From Hoplostethus atlanticus (taxonomy: Eukaryota; Chordata; Actinopteri; Trachichthyiformes; Trachichthyidae), in the NCBI GenBank assembly GCA_034670405.1, contig JAXDDX010000119.1, positions 253,501-317,500 of the forward strand: a DNA stretch of 64,000 nucleotides, in the 5' to 3' direction. The notes below the pieces were generated by a model. That model did not search any database. It was not told where the DNA came from and worked only from the letters and a program-made list of their open reading frames with translations. The first letter of the stretch is position 1; each line of letters begins with the position of its first letter. Made by a program: the position numbers and the translations under genes. This document shows positions 49,511 to 61,356 of this stretch, in pieces.

Positions 49511-50654
49511 AAAATGCTCATTTCCGGGGTTTAGGACTCATTCCTGCACCACTCTATATTCTGAGGAACTGAGAGGAAATAAAAGCGAGCGAGAAGAAAA
49601 CTGAGCGAGGAGAGACAGAAGGACACAGAGAGAGAGAAGAGAGAAAGAGAGAAAGGATCTCATTAACGGACTGAGAAGTTTTTGACCTTAGCCTTTCATG
49701 CGATGCTGTGTCTCAAAGTTTTTGTTCTCTCTCTCTCTCTCCTGCTCTTCTTAATGCTGCGGCGCATTGAGGGATGGGCATTATTTATTTATGGTCATGC
49801 ATTGTCTGTGTGTGTGGGCTTAAGTAATATTCATCTGCGCTGTGCTGCTATAATACAAAGCCTCATTCCGACTCATATGCGAGGGATGAAACGCGAGCAC
49901 TGAAGCCTGCTACAGTCCTGGAGTCTGCAAACTCCCAACTCAGAGTAAAGAGTATGTGGGGGAGTGTGGGGGGGGGGGGGGAGTGAGGGGGAGCTTTGTA
50001 GAGCTCAGTGTGCTTTGTTAAGAACCATAAAAAGGATGAACTACCCGAGTCTACCCTTTTTTTATTTCTTTTTTTTTTTTACTTACTGTGCTTCTTTCTT
50101 GTGCACTTTCTTTCTTTCTCCCCTCTCTTTTCTCTTTCATCCAGAGCTGCAGGGCAGGTCACTGCTGTAGCACGTAGGGCCCAGTGGAGCAGAAGTCCCT
50201 TATTCCGCTGTGTGAAAAGCATCTTAGCCCGATGGATGTGTTTTGGCTTTTTTTCCCTCTCTTTGCAATTTCCCGTGTGTCCTGGAAGGCACCACGAAGG
50301 TTTCGTCCACCTAAGTGCATTGTATCGGTGGCCCCTGTGCATGTGAGGTCTGCCGTGTCGGTGCTCCTACACCTGCATCCTTCCTTCCTTTCCTTTCTCG
50401 AGAAAAAGAAAGAGAAGGCGCCTTTGTTCCCCCGAGGCATTTTAAGGATGGCCATTGCTTTCGCTCCGCCGTTTCCTTAGCCACTTTCTTCCTTTTAAAT
50501 GAGGGCGGGGGAGAGGAAACAGCAAAGGGTGACCGTGATAGAACATAGTTGGGCGCTTGCAATCTGTTGCTACAGAGATAGAAGGTGTGTGGGTGTGGGA
50601 GCAGAGCAAGGGAGTAAGATACAAGATACAATGACACACACACACATGCACACA
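49511..50654. other. intergenic, purine and pyrimidine stretches
   Basis: It contains a GA-rich tract at 49560-49670, G13 near 49970, and a T/C-rich stretch at 50055-50145. No gene. Confidence 0.5.
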
Positions 50655-50655
50655 T

Positions 50656-50700
<45 letters not shown>
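50655..50700 (+). repeat. (CA)23 microsatellite
   Basis: A perfect run preceded by CACATGCA units. Confidence 0.95.
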
Positions 50701-50701
<1 letters not shown>

Positions 50702-50865
50702 GCAACAACTAGAGGATAGGAATTGCTTACTGGAATTAGACAGCAGTGGATATCAAGTTCTAATTTCCTTCTCCACTCCTCCCTCCATCTTTATCCCTAT
50801 TTCTGACGAGCGAAGCCTAATGATGTCCCTGGTGACAGGCGCTGGCTTGCTACTAGCCATCAACA

Positions 50866-50902
<37 letters not shown>

Positions 50903-51884
50903 CACACAGCCCTGCACACATACACACACACCCCCTCATACATTCTGGCCAGCAGCTGGTAGCTTTGCCAACTCTGTCCCCCTGACTTGAAGGGGATAAG
51001 GGGAGCAGATGTGACTCTATTCTGTCTGACAGGTCTGGGAGAAGAAAACAGGAGGCAACAGACTGTGGGTACAGAGGCAGAGGAAGCAGGAGCCTCCCCC
51101 ATGCACCGCGCGGAAACATACAATATAGGTGTGCATCTCCGCTCTGTGCATCACTGCAGTGCATCGTATACAGTGTAGAGGCTGCAAACCTCTCCCTTTC
51201 TCCCTTTCTTCCTAGAAATCCATACCTCTCCTATCAAACAAGTGTGATCTAATTACAGTTCGGGCTCTTTACGCGGTGATGAATGTGAGTCGCGCGACAC
51301 TTTGACCCGTGATGACTCAATCCTACAGATAAAAAAAAAAAAAAAACTCAATTTAAATAACATCCACTGCTGTTCCATGCTCCTTCCAGCTTGTGGATAT
51401 TAAGCACCGCGCCGAGCGTGATCCAGATCCAATACGCCGTGGAAGCGGCGACGCGAGGGCTCGAGTTTATTTGAGCTAGAGTGATTTATAATGAATTCTT
51501 CCCCCGTGAGGCATGAAGCCAAATAAAAACACTGTACACCCAAATACTGAATGATCAAGTGATAGTGAAGCACTCCCTGGGGGTGTTTCTGACTCAGTGT
51601 CGTTATCCATTACTTTCGGGGCATTTCTGTGTGTGTGTGTGTGTGTGTGTGTAGTGTACGCATGTGCATAAGTGTTTGTGAGCATTAACAAACTAGTCTA
51701 TTACAAGAGTTTACCCGTCACGACTCTTTAGGTGAAGGGCTTATCTCCAATCAAGCTCGTTTTCTTTACATGGGGATTAAAGGGGGAGTAATTAATCTTT
51801 AATCTCATCAGATAGGGTGTTCAGCAGTGTTGGCGCGCTGGAAGCTAGATGGCAACATGGTACCACGCAGCCATAAACCCCACA

Positions 51885-51889
<5 letters not shown>
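50701..51889. other. intergenic with CA/TG arrays
   Basis: CA lies at 50868-50900, A15 near 51331 and TG at 51629-51653. No gene. Confidence 0.5.
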
Positions 51890-51935
<46 letters not shown>

Positions 51936-52003
51936 CCTATTACGGATATGCAAAAAATTCTGGTCGGACTTGATATTGCTGATATGACTGAGTCACTCAC
52001 CCT

Positions 52004-52037
<34 letters not shown>

Positions 52038-52151
52038 AACACGCCTCATGCTAGCAGTTAAATTCTGCTTCACTCCACACAGTCATGGTGACCTTGGTTC
52101 CATAGAGACTGCTTGTAATTTTGTATGTTAAAGAAGCCCTTTTGAGAGACC

Positions 52152-52201
<50 letters not shown>

Positions 52202-52219
52202 ACACACACACACACACAC
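51890..52219 (+). repeat. three CA arrays within 330 bases
   Basis: CA at 51890-51934, 52003-52034 and 52154-52219. The last has one CTCACA interruption. Confidence 0.93.
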
Positions 52220-53814
52220 CACCTTGTCACAACTCTTTTTAGCTCCCATCTGAAATGAGAACATGCCCTGGGCCGCGCTGGGAGAATGGAAAGAGAAGGG
52301 AGGGGGAGAAAGAGAAAGAGAAGGACAAGGAAGGAAATAAAATAAAAGAGAAAAGCCAAAGGGGAGACGGACGGAGTGAAAAAAGGCCAAATCAGGAGAG
52401 AGAGAGAGAGAGCGAGAGAGACAACGAGAGAGAATGAGACAGGGACTGCGGATCAGCCTGGAGGGTCAGTGGTGTGAAAGAGCTGTGGTTCAGTGTAATG
52501 TCTCAACCTCCCCCATCCCTCCCTGACCACGGGCCCACACCACCGCCTCCCGCCCACACCCTGCAGTAGCTATTTAACATGGAAATTGATTTAAACAGAA
52601 GCTGAGATATCCGCAGTGGGACCCGAGGACAGGTGCCTCCAGTCAGCAGAGGAGAAGCTAATGAGAGGTGAGAGACCCGGGCAGAGCTAACAAGGAAAGA
52701 GGAGAGCACAATGAGATGGAGCTATAGGGAGGAGAGGCCCGGGGACAGGGGGACAGGGGAGAATGGGGGGAGAAATTGGAGTGAAATTGGAGAGCGATGA
52801 GGGAGTGGAAATTTTTCGAAGTTTTATAAACCGGCAAAGGCAAAAAAAAAAAAGGAAAAGTGTGTGTTCGTACGAGTGTGTACGGGTGTGTCTGCGCGCG
52901 TGGGTGTATTGCAAAAGTCCATTGTTCATCGTCATCTATGATCTGTATGGTTCCAGTTCACATTAAGCCCTCTAATAAGAATAAAAACACATACAGCCGC
53001 CAAACCTGTTCAGCTGGATGTTTTCACAGCACAACGCCCCCCCAAGCAAGGAGTTTATGACCCACAGTCCATCCTAATAGTAATAACAATATGCAGTCCT
53101 GATTTTCCTGCTGAGCCGCGTTTCATTGCTTCGGCGTCTCTCTCCTCCCGTCTATTTGGAAGGACGTCTGAACTGGTTAAAGTGAGCATCCTACTACAAA
53201 ATCTTTGCCTCTCCCCTTGGCAAATTCGCGTTGCTGCCCCCCCCCCCCCCCCGCGCGCGCAATGCGTCTTCGAGTCTGGGGGGGCCGAGACAAGGGGGGT
53301 AAAAGTAACTTCATTATTTCTGATGGAAATCAGACGTGACATAGACGCACGAGGACATGACAAGCTGAGGCGGTTGTTCCCCCCCCCCCAGTCCCCCCCC
53401 CCCCCTCTGTACCTGAGCAGCCTTACCTTAAAAGAAAAGGCTGAGTTCACGAGAGGCTCGAGGCTTATTGATCTCCGTCTGCCACTCAGGGATGTGAGAA
53501 TTCGACACCTGTGCACATTCACGCATGTCTCTCACACACGCGCGCGACGCTGAATATCAATGGGATTAGTGAAAGGTCTGGCTGTCCCGAGCTTTCAGAC
53601 GGTGAGCTACACCAAAAGACGGCCGTGTTGCTCTTTAAATGTGATGGAGCAATTTGATAAATGTTATTTAGGGAACACGACAGGTATGACATTTTCTAGC
53701 AATATCCGCCCACGCGCAGACGTAAACGCGGGTTCTTTCTTCCCCTCTCTCTCTCTCTCTCGCTCTCTCTCTTCTTCTCACCACCTCGCTGTCTTTCCTA
53801 CAGAAACAGACGAA
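52220..53814. other. intergenic; purine tracts and C runs
   Basis: Purine-rich sequence spans 52270-52450 and 52660-52810. C16 followed by (GC)4 lies at 53237-53260, and two C runs lie at 53379-53405. No gene. Confidence 0.55.

Positions 53815-53858
<44 letters not shown>
53815..53858 (+). repeat. (CA)22 microsatellite
   Basis: A perfect run ending in CATACATA. An ACGC tetranucleotide array follows at about 53950-53980. Confidence 0.93.
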
Positions 53859-53862
<4 letters not shown>

Positions 53863-55379
53863 TACATTCAGGCACTCACTGTTCTCTCCTCTCACTCTGT
53901 CTCTCATTAATAAACAACCCAAGCTGTGCTTCCCCTCTCCCTTTCCTCCACACACGCACGCACGCACGCACGCACGCACACACAGGCTTGCTCTAGAGTA
54001 TCCCACATTGCACTGAAGCATCTAAATCCTCCATGGCAACCATTTTGAAAGTAAGATTTATCAACTTTATATAGCTGGCCTAGTTTGTCTACTCCAGCCC
54101 CCGCTGAGCACTGCCATCCATGATGAGGCTTGGTCCCTGTTCAGACTACACCACAGAGGGGGGGGCGGTCTCAAATAGGACAAAGTCCTAATGAAAACAC
54201 TAACACGTGAAAGTTTTCTCCCATGGGTGCCCAATGAACAAACCCCCCCCAAAAAATGAGAGAGGACTATTTTGACATAAGGGTGCATTTCAACAGTGAG
54301 GTTGCAGACACCTAACATGACACAGCGGCTGGTTACGTCAAAATAAAAGGAGAACACGCGTAACGCAGTTACCAAAATAAAAGAACTGAGTCGTATCAGA
54401 GCGGAGGTTGTCTCGTCTTTTAAATCCTTCCAAATATATATTTTCTGCAACTCAGAGTGATCTCGGTGCCGTTCAGCCTTTAAAAGGCCTGTCAGTCTTG
54501 AAAAACAACTTTGGAAAACGTGTTAGCCTTGTGGTTGCTTTGTTATTCCGAGCAATAATCAGTGGCGCGAGCCGATCCGTTGGCATTCCAATTCACTAGT
54601 GTGCATCCCGCCGTTGACAGATCACAAATACCGATAGCGCAGAAAAGAAAGCCAGCATAGCTCTGCACTCTTGTCTTTCCCCAGGCAGTGATTTATGTGG
54701 CGTCACTGCTGAATTTCTATGTGCGGTTCAAAGGGATGAACTTTCACTCAACGACTAAAGACTGGCTTGTCCGGGCTGAATGGAAAGCCCTCGTTCCCCA
54801 GAAAAGGGAGGGGATTCTGGTTAGATCCACAAAACAATTGAAATGTTCTGTTTGAATAACTTGAGCTTGACCTCGCTAGCAGTTGATGTCAATCAGTGTG
54901 TGGTGCTAAACTTGTTTGTGTTGAGTTGTTGAGTGACGTTGTTGGGATTAATGAGACATCCTTGGGACACTTCCTTAAATGGTAGGCTACACCTCTTTTG
55001 AGTCTTGAACTTTTATTTTTTCTTAAAACTAGTGGAAAAATCAGCAAATGGGGTGATACGATTTCACTTTATCCAATGCAAACAACGTCGTGTTGCTAGT
55101 AGCGACGCGGCTTATTTCAAGATGTTGCCACCTGGTTCAATGACATTCTCGAAACGTGAAACTGCGTTGGCAACAAGTGACATTACCTCATCATTTTCAC
55201 ACGCTTTTGAGACTCGGCTGAATGACTTTCATTGGATTGTTTGCAGTGTAGAAATGGTTTGAATAGTTCACTTGCTGCCGGGAATCCTTTCAAGGTGTCT
55301 CTTTGTCTAGTTTGACAAGTCATTGAAATATTTATTCTTTTATTTATTATGATGTGAGATATTAAAATGCCATTTGATG
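53859..55379. other. intergenic, nothing recognised
   Basis: Apart from the ACGC array the sequence is unique, with no supported gene. Confidence 0.5.
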
Positions 55380-55750
55380 GACGCTTGAATCCAAAGCTCC
55401 TTACGGTAGCCTGAGTGCATGCACTTTCAGCATGGGCAGCTCCGGTGGGAAGTGAACCCCTATTGGACACGCTGCGAGGGTCTGATAGGTGCATTAATCC
55501 AGGGGGTTCCCAAACGTTTTCATGTCAAGGAACCCCAAGACACATTTGATAACCCAGATCTCAAGATTTTGTCCCATGCACCCCCACCTGACAAGCTTTT
55601 TGTTTGTCCTCTACTAGTGGCGAGTGAAAGCCTCTGATCACTCGTCCTTACACATCATAATATAATGGAACCCATTCAAGGACCCGTGGGAGTCCCTGGA
55701 CCCCAGTTTGAGCACCACTGCCTTAACCCACTGAGTCACCAGGACCAAGT
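55380..55750 (-). mobile_element. tRNA-like SINE relic (minus), split by a hAT insertion
   Basis: Read on minus: CCTGGTGACTCAGTGGGTTA, a tRNA-like head with A-box character; then, after the inserted element, GGGGTTCACTTCCC in B-box position. The two halves rejoin cleanly when 55500-55720 and one target copy are ignored. Confidence 0.55.
55500..55720. mobile_element. small non-autonomous hAT element
   Basis: The left end CAGGGGGTTCCCAAACG and right end GTTTGAGCACCACTG are hAT-type inverted repeats. The flanks CATTAATC and CCTTAACC agree at 6 of 8 positions, an aged 8-bp target duplication. No coding capacity. Confidence 0.8.
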
Positions 55751-55996
55751 TGATATTGTGTCTTCATGGTGAAGCGACAGCTGATGTGTGGATGTGGATG
55801 TGTGTGTGGAAGGGGAGGGGGGGGGGTGAGGCTGATTGTCATCATCTTCATTGGCATCAGCATGCAATGTTCCTCTGATGTGTGAACGCGTTGGGAGCAG
55901 AACACCCAATCCAGCTGTCCACTATATCCACCCACATTATCTCCACATCTCACACACACACACTTTTTAACACATCCTCCTCCATGCTAGCTCACC

Positions 55997-56035
<39 letters not shown>

Positions 56036-56726
56036 GTGCACGTCCTTCAAAAACAAACAGTCCCACTTTCCTGTCTCTCACACCCATCTATTCGCCCACG
56101 TGCAGCATCACGCGAATGCACGATGCCAGTTGTTCAACACGGAGGCGGGCAGCGACGCCGGTTTACGACGCCGGGCTGCGTTCAAGACCGCCACGGCCAG
56201 AAGAAGGCCACATCACAGACGACTCGTACACAAGCGCGCTCATGTGCAACTCTACTTTTATTGATCACCAGCACAGTAACATTTACTTTTCTTTCTCCGC
56301 CCTCTCGCTCTTGACAGTTCATCGATTCAAACAAAGAAGATGGCCTCCGCACCATCACTTATTATCTCTTTCATTAGATTACAGGAGGCAAAGAAATCAT
56401 TATTTCAGACGCAAGGGAAAATAAAGAGTGAAAAATGATCTGCTTTGGATGTGGCCCGTTGATGTTTCATCTCAACTTATGGGTTTCTATCCGGTGCATC
56501 TAAGCCCCTGGCTTTTTTCAATAAGGTAAATGGAGCCGCAGTGTTGGCCAATGCTGCCCACGACCAGTGAATCGGGACAGAGAAATTTGTTTTTAATGCA
56601 GGAAAGTACAGTTCTGACCTCTAAATGTAACTGAAAACCGCAGACAGCCATAATATCATCAGTGATAATGGCTGAAATGGCATTGGGAGGAGGGGAATCA
56701 AATCAGCATAGACAAGATGGATAGAA
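55751..56726. other. intergenic with a CA array
   Basis: (AC)18 lies at about 55998-56033. The 180-codon plus frame at 55882-56424 crosses it and lacks any domain. Confidence 0.5.
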
Positions 56727-56820
56727 GGGGGGGGGGGGGGGGGGGGGGGAGTCAAAGTTGGTAATGTCTGTCTTCACCCTCTGACACACACACACACACA
56801 CACACACCCCCCCCCCCCCC
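56727..56820 (+). repeat. G23 - (CA)n - C14 compound tract
   Basis: An uninterrupted G23 run (56727-56749), unique bases, (CA)n at 56783-56806 and C14 (56807-56820). The lengths of such runs are error-prone in sequencing. Confidence 0.85.
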
Positions 56821-57711
56821 TCTCTTCCCAGCTCCATCTCACTGAATTACCATACTTGGATGCTGAGCTGAGGGGAGCAGGCCAACATTGGTTATGAAAG
56901 CTTTGCACATTTGCAGGGAGGGTACATGTGAGTACATGCAAATAGGCTCCGCATTAGCATTTGATATCCTGCGGGCTACATAGGCTGCGCTATGCCAAGG
57001 TGTGTGTGTGTGTGTGTGTGGGGACTCAACCATAACAGATACAGATTCACCCCCACTCACAAGCGGCCGAGTTGCATTTCACACGGCGTATAAGGCGTGG
57101 ATAGGAAACGCCACCGGAATGTTAAAGAAAATCAAAATGCTTTAAAAAAAAAAATGCAGATGTCATGTAATTCTCCTGGGAGCGCCCACAAAACCTTGAA
57201 TGGGAGGGGTGTGGCTCGCGTTGCAGAAAGCGAGGGGAGTTCATTTCACATCTAATTCAAGGGTTAATAGAAATTAAAAACAATTTCACAGCCTACTATA
57301 ACAGGAGTGTTCATTTTATGGTAAATTAGACTGTAACAATTACATTTGTAAGGGGGGGGGGGGGGGCTTCCAAGACTGAGCAGCAGTCAATGTTGGGAAA
57401 TAATTACAGCAAGGTATCACAATAGCAATTCAAATATTGTAATAATGGTAGAAAATAGAAAATAGTCCACATAGAGATTCTCGAGTCTGGCCGTCCTCCG
57501 GCTGCTCTAGATCCCCAGTAAGGAGCTTAGCCGACCAGCTGCAGCCTTTGTCCCGCTCCAGTGGGAGGTGAAAGCTGGCTCCTCTCCCCACACAGTACAT
57601 CAGCTGGGTCCGGTGGGTCTCTTGGCAGCAGGCCCACCTTTCAGCGTCCCCCTCACCGCCCCCCCCCCCCCCCCACCCCGGGGAGCCCGGGCCTTGGGCT
57701 ACTCCTTTTAC
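56821..57711. other. intergenic, nothing certain
   Basis: TG lies at 57000-57020, G15 near 57352-57366, and a C run at 57661-57674. No gene. Confidence 0.5.
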
Positions 57712-57808
57712 CGGGGCGCCCCGAGCGCTTTCGTCTGACCGCCTCCTCCTCCTCCTCCTCCTCCTCCTCCTCCTGCTCCGTGCTGAGCTGCTCCCGTGCA
57801 CAGTGTCA
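57712..57808 (-). other. exon-like segment with (AGG)11, unproven
   Basis: On minus it is bounded by GTTTTCTGCAG and by CCCCGGTAAAAG, a good acceptor and a weak donor. Inside is (AGG)11 (plus-strand CCT repeat 57742-57774), which would code for an Arg, Gly or Glu run depending on frame. The 151-codon minus frame across it starts at TTG, not ATG. I cannot assign a gene. Confidence 0.2.
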
Positions 57809-58232
57809 CTGCAGAAAACGGCAAACCACAGGGGAGACATGAGGGTTGAGCCGACAAGAAAGCACAAGGCGCTGAGAATCTTCAACGGCGCCCCGTGCTT
57901 AGAGCAGCTCAGTGTGGGCCAATCACGTGGCTTATTGCTCTTATACCACGCTAATACCTAATTTTCTAAAAAAATCTTTTGTTTTCAATCAGTGGTAATT
58001 AAATAATAAGAATTAAACACTACTTTCTGCCAAGCCACATCGCTGTTGAACAGTAGACAAACAACAGGGTTGCCAAATGACACATAATTACCGGCATGAC
58101 TGAAATATTAATGCACTAACTGAAAAATCACCAATGAGTACTAATACGGTTACAGGTCTGCCTGCAGTGGGACAATTACAGCAGCCTCACACATCAAACA
58201 CTCAGCCAATCAGAACCATCCGTTTTGTAATA
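57809..58232. other. intergenic
   Basis: GGCCAATCACGTGGC at about 57918 pairs a CCAAT-type and an E-box (CACGTG) motif in a GC-richer patch. No transcription start is proven. Confidence 0.4.
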
Positions 58233-58516
58233 ACAGGGCGCCCAAAACGTCTGGAATCACAGGGATATGTAACTGTATAGCTTTTCCTGCTGCAGGTCGG
58301 GATTGAGCCATGTCATTTGGTTTTCCGGGGATTCCAGATGATAAAAAAAAATATTCTGTGCAAAGTATATTCTGTGCAAATCCAAAACCTTGCAGCAGTT
58401 GAAAGTACCGCTTTGTTGATACACAAAAAAACGTGGCACTCTTTGTTAGCAAGCGTGTCTTGAAGTTAGCAGCGGGCAAATTTCCTGATTTCAGACTTTT
58501 CCCGAACGCCCCGCAG
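58233..58516. mobile_element. TA-flanked MITE, copy B (inverse to copy A)
   Basis: The left end ACAGGGCGCCCAAAACGTCT with GGAATCACAGGGA is the complement of the right end of 23918-24147. The right end is GACTTTTCCCGAACGCCCC. TA flanks (58231-58232 and 58517-58518). Same family, opposite orientation. Confidence 0.75.
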
Positions 58517-58518
58517 TA

Positions 58519-59152
58519 GCTCGTACTCATCACCCGGCCCCTGTGCTGAGATCAACATTACATTTCTGCAACTCTGACCACCAAGCAGTCCTGCAAGATC
58601 TAGCATGCGCTGAGCAGTTGTTTTTTTAAGCCACAAAGTAGCCCGGGCCGTTCAGCCTTTAAGGCGTGGACAGGAGAAGTCCCTCGCCACCCTCCCTCCC
58701 TCTCTCTCCTCTCTCCCTGCTGGTTCCATTTTGGGAATCGCCCGAGTCGCCTCGCTCCTGTTTTCCCTCCTGTCAGAGCCTTGAGCTATGGATCCTCATT
58801 AGTCACTTTTCCTCGGGACCACACTGACACCGGCTTTTTTGCATCCTCCCTCGTCGAGCCCGCTGAAGGCAGGCACTGTCAAAAAAAAAAAAAAAGCGAG
58901 GCGACTCACTGGAGCCGGGCAATCATTGGAATCAACCAACCCTTGAAAACGGCATGAACACCGCGGACGTGCCGCTGCATAATGTTACACATGGGTTGAT
59001 GTCTACACCAATGCCGGGAGATTAAATCAAAGCATCAGCAAAGCTTCTTTCACTTTGGTCTTGGAGGGGTGGTGGGGGGGGGGTGGTGGCAGTTGAAGTC
59101 AGTAAAAACCTTACGCCAAAAATACAGGAAGTACAGCGGAGGCGGACCTTAC
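58519..59152. other. intergenic, unique sequence
   Basis: A14 lies near 58881 and G-rich bases near 59070-59087. The segment 58900-59060 is complex and may be regulatory. No coding signal. Confidence 0.4.
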
Positions 59153-59214
59153 CTGAAGGGTTTTGCTTCAGTCGACTGTCCGCCTCTGGGCACCCTTGTG
59201 ACCGATAGCCGTGC
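59153..59214 (-). other. possible alternative last exon downstream of khdrbs1
   Basis: On minus a pyrimidine-rich TTTGTCCTTCCTTCAG precedes it and CAGGTAAGG ends it, so both splice sites are near consensus. Joined to the 61893-61951 exon it would encode GTAIGHKGAQRRTVD and then stop. It could also be a chance match; no transcript evidence is available. Confidence 0.25.
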
Positions 59215-60249
59215 CTGAAGGAAGGACAAACCCCAAATCAATACCACGTCTAAAAACACCGGGAGAAACTCGAGACAAAAAAAGAGTCATGCAATGTCTA
59301 CAGGAGTAGATACGGTCATGCAACTCGAGCTTTCTGTCTTTTTTTTTTTTTTTTTCTTCTTTTCTTTTTTGGATAACTCGGCAATAGGCAGAACCTTTTA
59401 CATATTACAGTACCTTTACACAGATATTGCAAAGAAAAAGTAACAGCAGCTCAACTGTACAGAGGATATTGACATAGATTTGGCTTCGTTCATTTTAGCA
59501 AGAGTTGCATTAACACTATTCTAGCATATTTTGTTAGTACACAGAACAGTTATTTTAGTACATAAAATCCACTACTGCATGATATATTGGAAGTTACGGG
59601 TTTTCTTACTTTTGAGTCGATTCTTTTTTGACTGCAATGATATTTTAAAGAAATTGCACGCATTTACCAGCAAGGTTTACGTCAATGGATAAACACACTA
59701 CGAAATTAAACATTTAGGGTTAGGTTACCTTTACAGTGGAGTGCTCTAGGTTATAACCATCCTCTCCATTGCACTGCCATTACTCTGTACTAAAGTAGCC
59801 GTCGCGCCAGCGTCATTCATGACAATGAAGCCTAGACCTGAATGGTGGTTTGAATTCAGTTAATTTTCAGATGCTATCAATGCAATTCTCATTACGGATT
59901 ACGACCACAGGTAAGAGGATTGAAAAAGTCTTATACATACCCAGGCATTCAATGCTTTAGAACTCTATACACATTAGGAAGCTATCCAGGTTATTTTAGA
60001 GGTCTTACCTCTGGGTCCTTTTTAAAAAGTATAGAAAGAGAGAGAAAGAATAAGTTGTGCTCTTTTGATAATCAGTCAAGACATCATTTAGTAGGATTAA
60101 AGTCTTCAGACGGCAATACATTCATTTAAGATTTAAAATGCGCTTTTGAATGAGAAACAAAGCAAAACACCTACATCTGACTGCTGGGTTTAAAAAAGGC
60201 CATTTCAAATTTTACTAGGACAGGAAACAAATAAACCAAGTTAAGTTTC
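59215..60249. other. AT-rich 3' flank of khdrbs1
   Basis: Low-repeat AT-rich sequence resembling the 3' UTR next to it, ending in a T-rich run at 59339-59370. It may be part of an extended UTR, but no canonical AATAAA on minus lies at its left end. Confidence 0.4.
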
Positions 60250-60267
60250 ATAAAAAACAAACTAAGC

Positions 60268-60273
60268 TTTATT
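60268..60273 (-). promoter_or_regulatory. khdrbs1: candidate distal poly(A) signal of khdrbs1
   Basis: TTTATT on plus reads AATAAA on minus. It is the last canonical hexamer I found leftward in the AT-rich 3' flank. An ATTAAA variant lies about 80 bases earlier in the transcript at 60351-60356. Confidence 0.45.
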
Positions 60274-60936
60274 GACAAACTGCTGCAAAACATCTTTTGG
60301 ACAGATTTAGTTACCTATTTAGGCAAGCTTACACATGTAGCATAATGCATTTTAATGGAGAGGGTACAGATACTAGTGGCAGAATAAGTACAGTTAGGAC
60401 GTTTTAAAATATGTACAATAGTTCGGATTAAGCTGCAGGATCCCTTCTCTGGAGAAAGAGAAGACCCATGTGGAGATTTTTGTCCCAATCCTTCTTTGTG
60501 TACTTTGTGCATGCAGTTTATAGAGAATCAGATCGCCAAATGAAGACCTGAACTGTTGGGGTTTTTTTTTGTTTTTTTTTTAGCATAACAGGAGGCCATC
60601 TTTCTCGGGCCATATTCTCCGAAATAAAACAAACATTTTTTTGTCTTGAAATTAAACTTTTTAACACGAAAAAACAAATTGAGGATATGAGGACAGTCCA
60701 TCTCAACAGTGTCTATTAGGGCTATATTTCAAAACTCTAAAAGTACAATGACAAATATTGCTGCCTAAAGTCTAAATGGACAACTTTTTAGAACTATTTA
60801 AAAAACAAATGGGAAGCATCATCAAGAATGAAGTGTACTGAATTTCCATTAACATTGATTCTTTTTTCCTTCACTTGATTTAAGTTGTTTCTTCTTTTTG
60901 TTTCTACATTACATAATTGAAAAGTTTAAAAGGTCT

Positions 60937-60942
60937 TTTATT
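60937..60942 (-). promoter_or_regulatory. khdrbs1: candidate proximal poly(A) signal of khdrbs1
   Basis: AATAAA on minus, about 700 bases after the stop codon. Use of this site would give a shorter 3' UTR that still includes the CA repeat. Confidence 0.35.
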
Positions 60943-61265
60943 TGGCTATATTAAAACAGAATTTTGAAATGTAGCCTAAATGGGAATCTGCAACCGACCC
61001 TCGACAGATTCTTTTTCTTTTTTTTAAAAAAACAATTAAAATGGTTTCCTTAGACACTAAGCAAGTGGATAAGGAGCCACCAGAAATGACTACTCCCAAA
61101 CAATTAAAAAAATTAACGCTCAACAATGCAAAAAAAGCCAGAGGGGAGAAAAGAGGGTCAGAGGAAGAAAAAAATATATACACAGCAAAATAAACAAAAC
61201 CTCAACTCAAAAAGAGAACAAAAAAAAGGTTGCAAGTTCTCCTTTCTAACCCATCTAAAAGCCGC

Positions 61266-61290
61266 TTTGGTTGGTTGGTTGGTTGGTTGG
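61266..61290 (+). repeat. (TTGG)6 tetranucleotide repeat in the khdrbs1 3' UTR
   Basis: Tandem TTGG units, read as CCAA in the mRNA, 20 bases from the GT run. Confidence 0.9.
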
Positions 61291-61308
61291 GGGAGTGTAT
61301 GTGTGTGC

Positions 61309-61310
<2 letters not shown>

Positions 61311-61354
<44 letters not shown>
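61311..61354 (+). repeat. (GT)22 in the khdrbs1 3' UTR
   Basis: A perfect run, read as (AC)22 in the mRNA. It lies next to a (TTGG)6 run at 61266-61290. Confidence 0.95.

Positions 61355-61356
<2 letters not shown>

Noticed and set aside
50641-52219. Regularly spaced CA arrays as a CRISPR-like or satellite array
   Set aside because: The repeat units are dinucleotides with unrelated spacers of unequal length.
57430-57885. Minus frame with a hydrophobic start and an Arg12 run, resembling a secreted peptide precursor
   Set aside because: It starts at TTG, the Arg run is a trinucleotide repeat, a splice acceptor interrupts the supposed signal peptide, and no known peptide motif follows.
59339-59370. 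T-rich run (A-rich on minus) as a retroposed poly(A) tail marking a processed pseudogene
   Set aside because: The sequence to its right is the 3' flank of an intron-containing gene, and no target duplication is visible.
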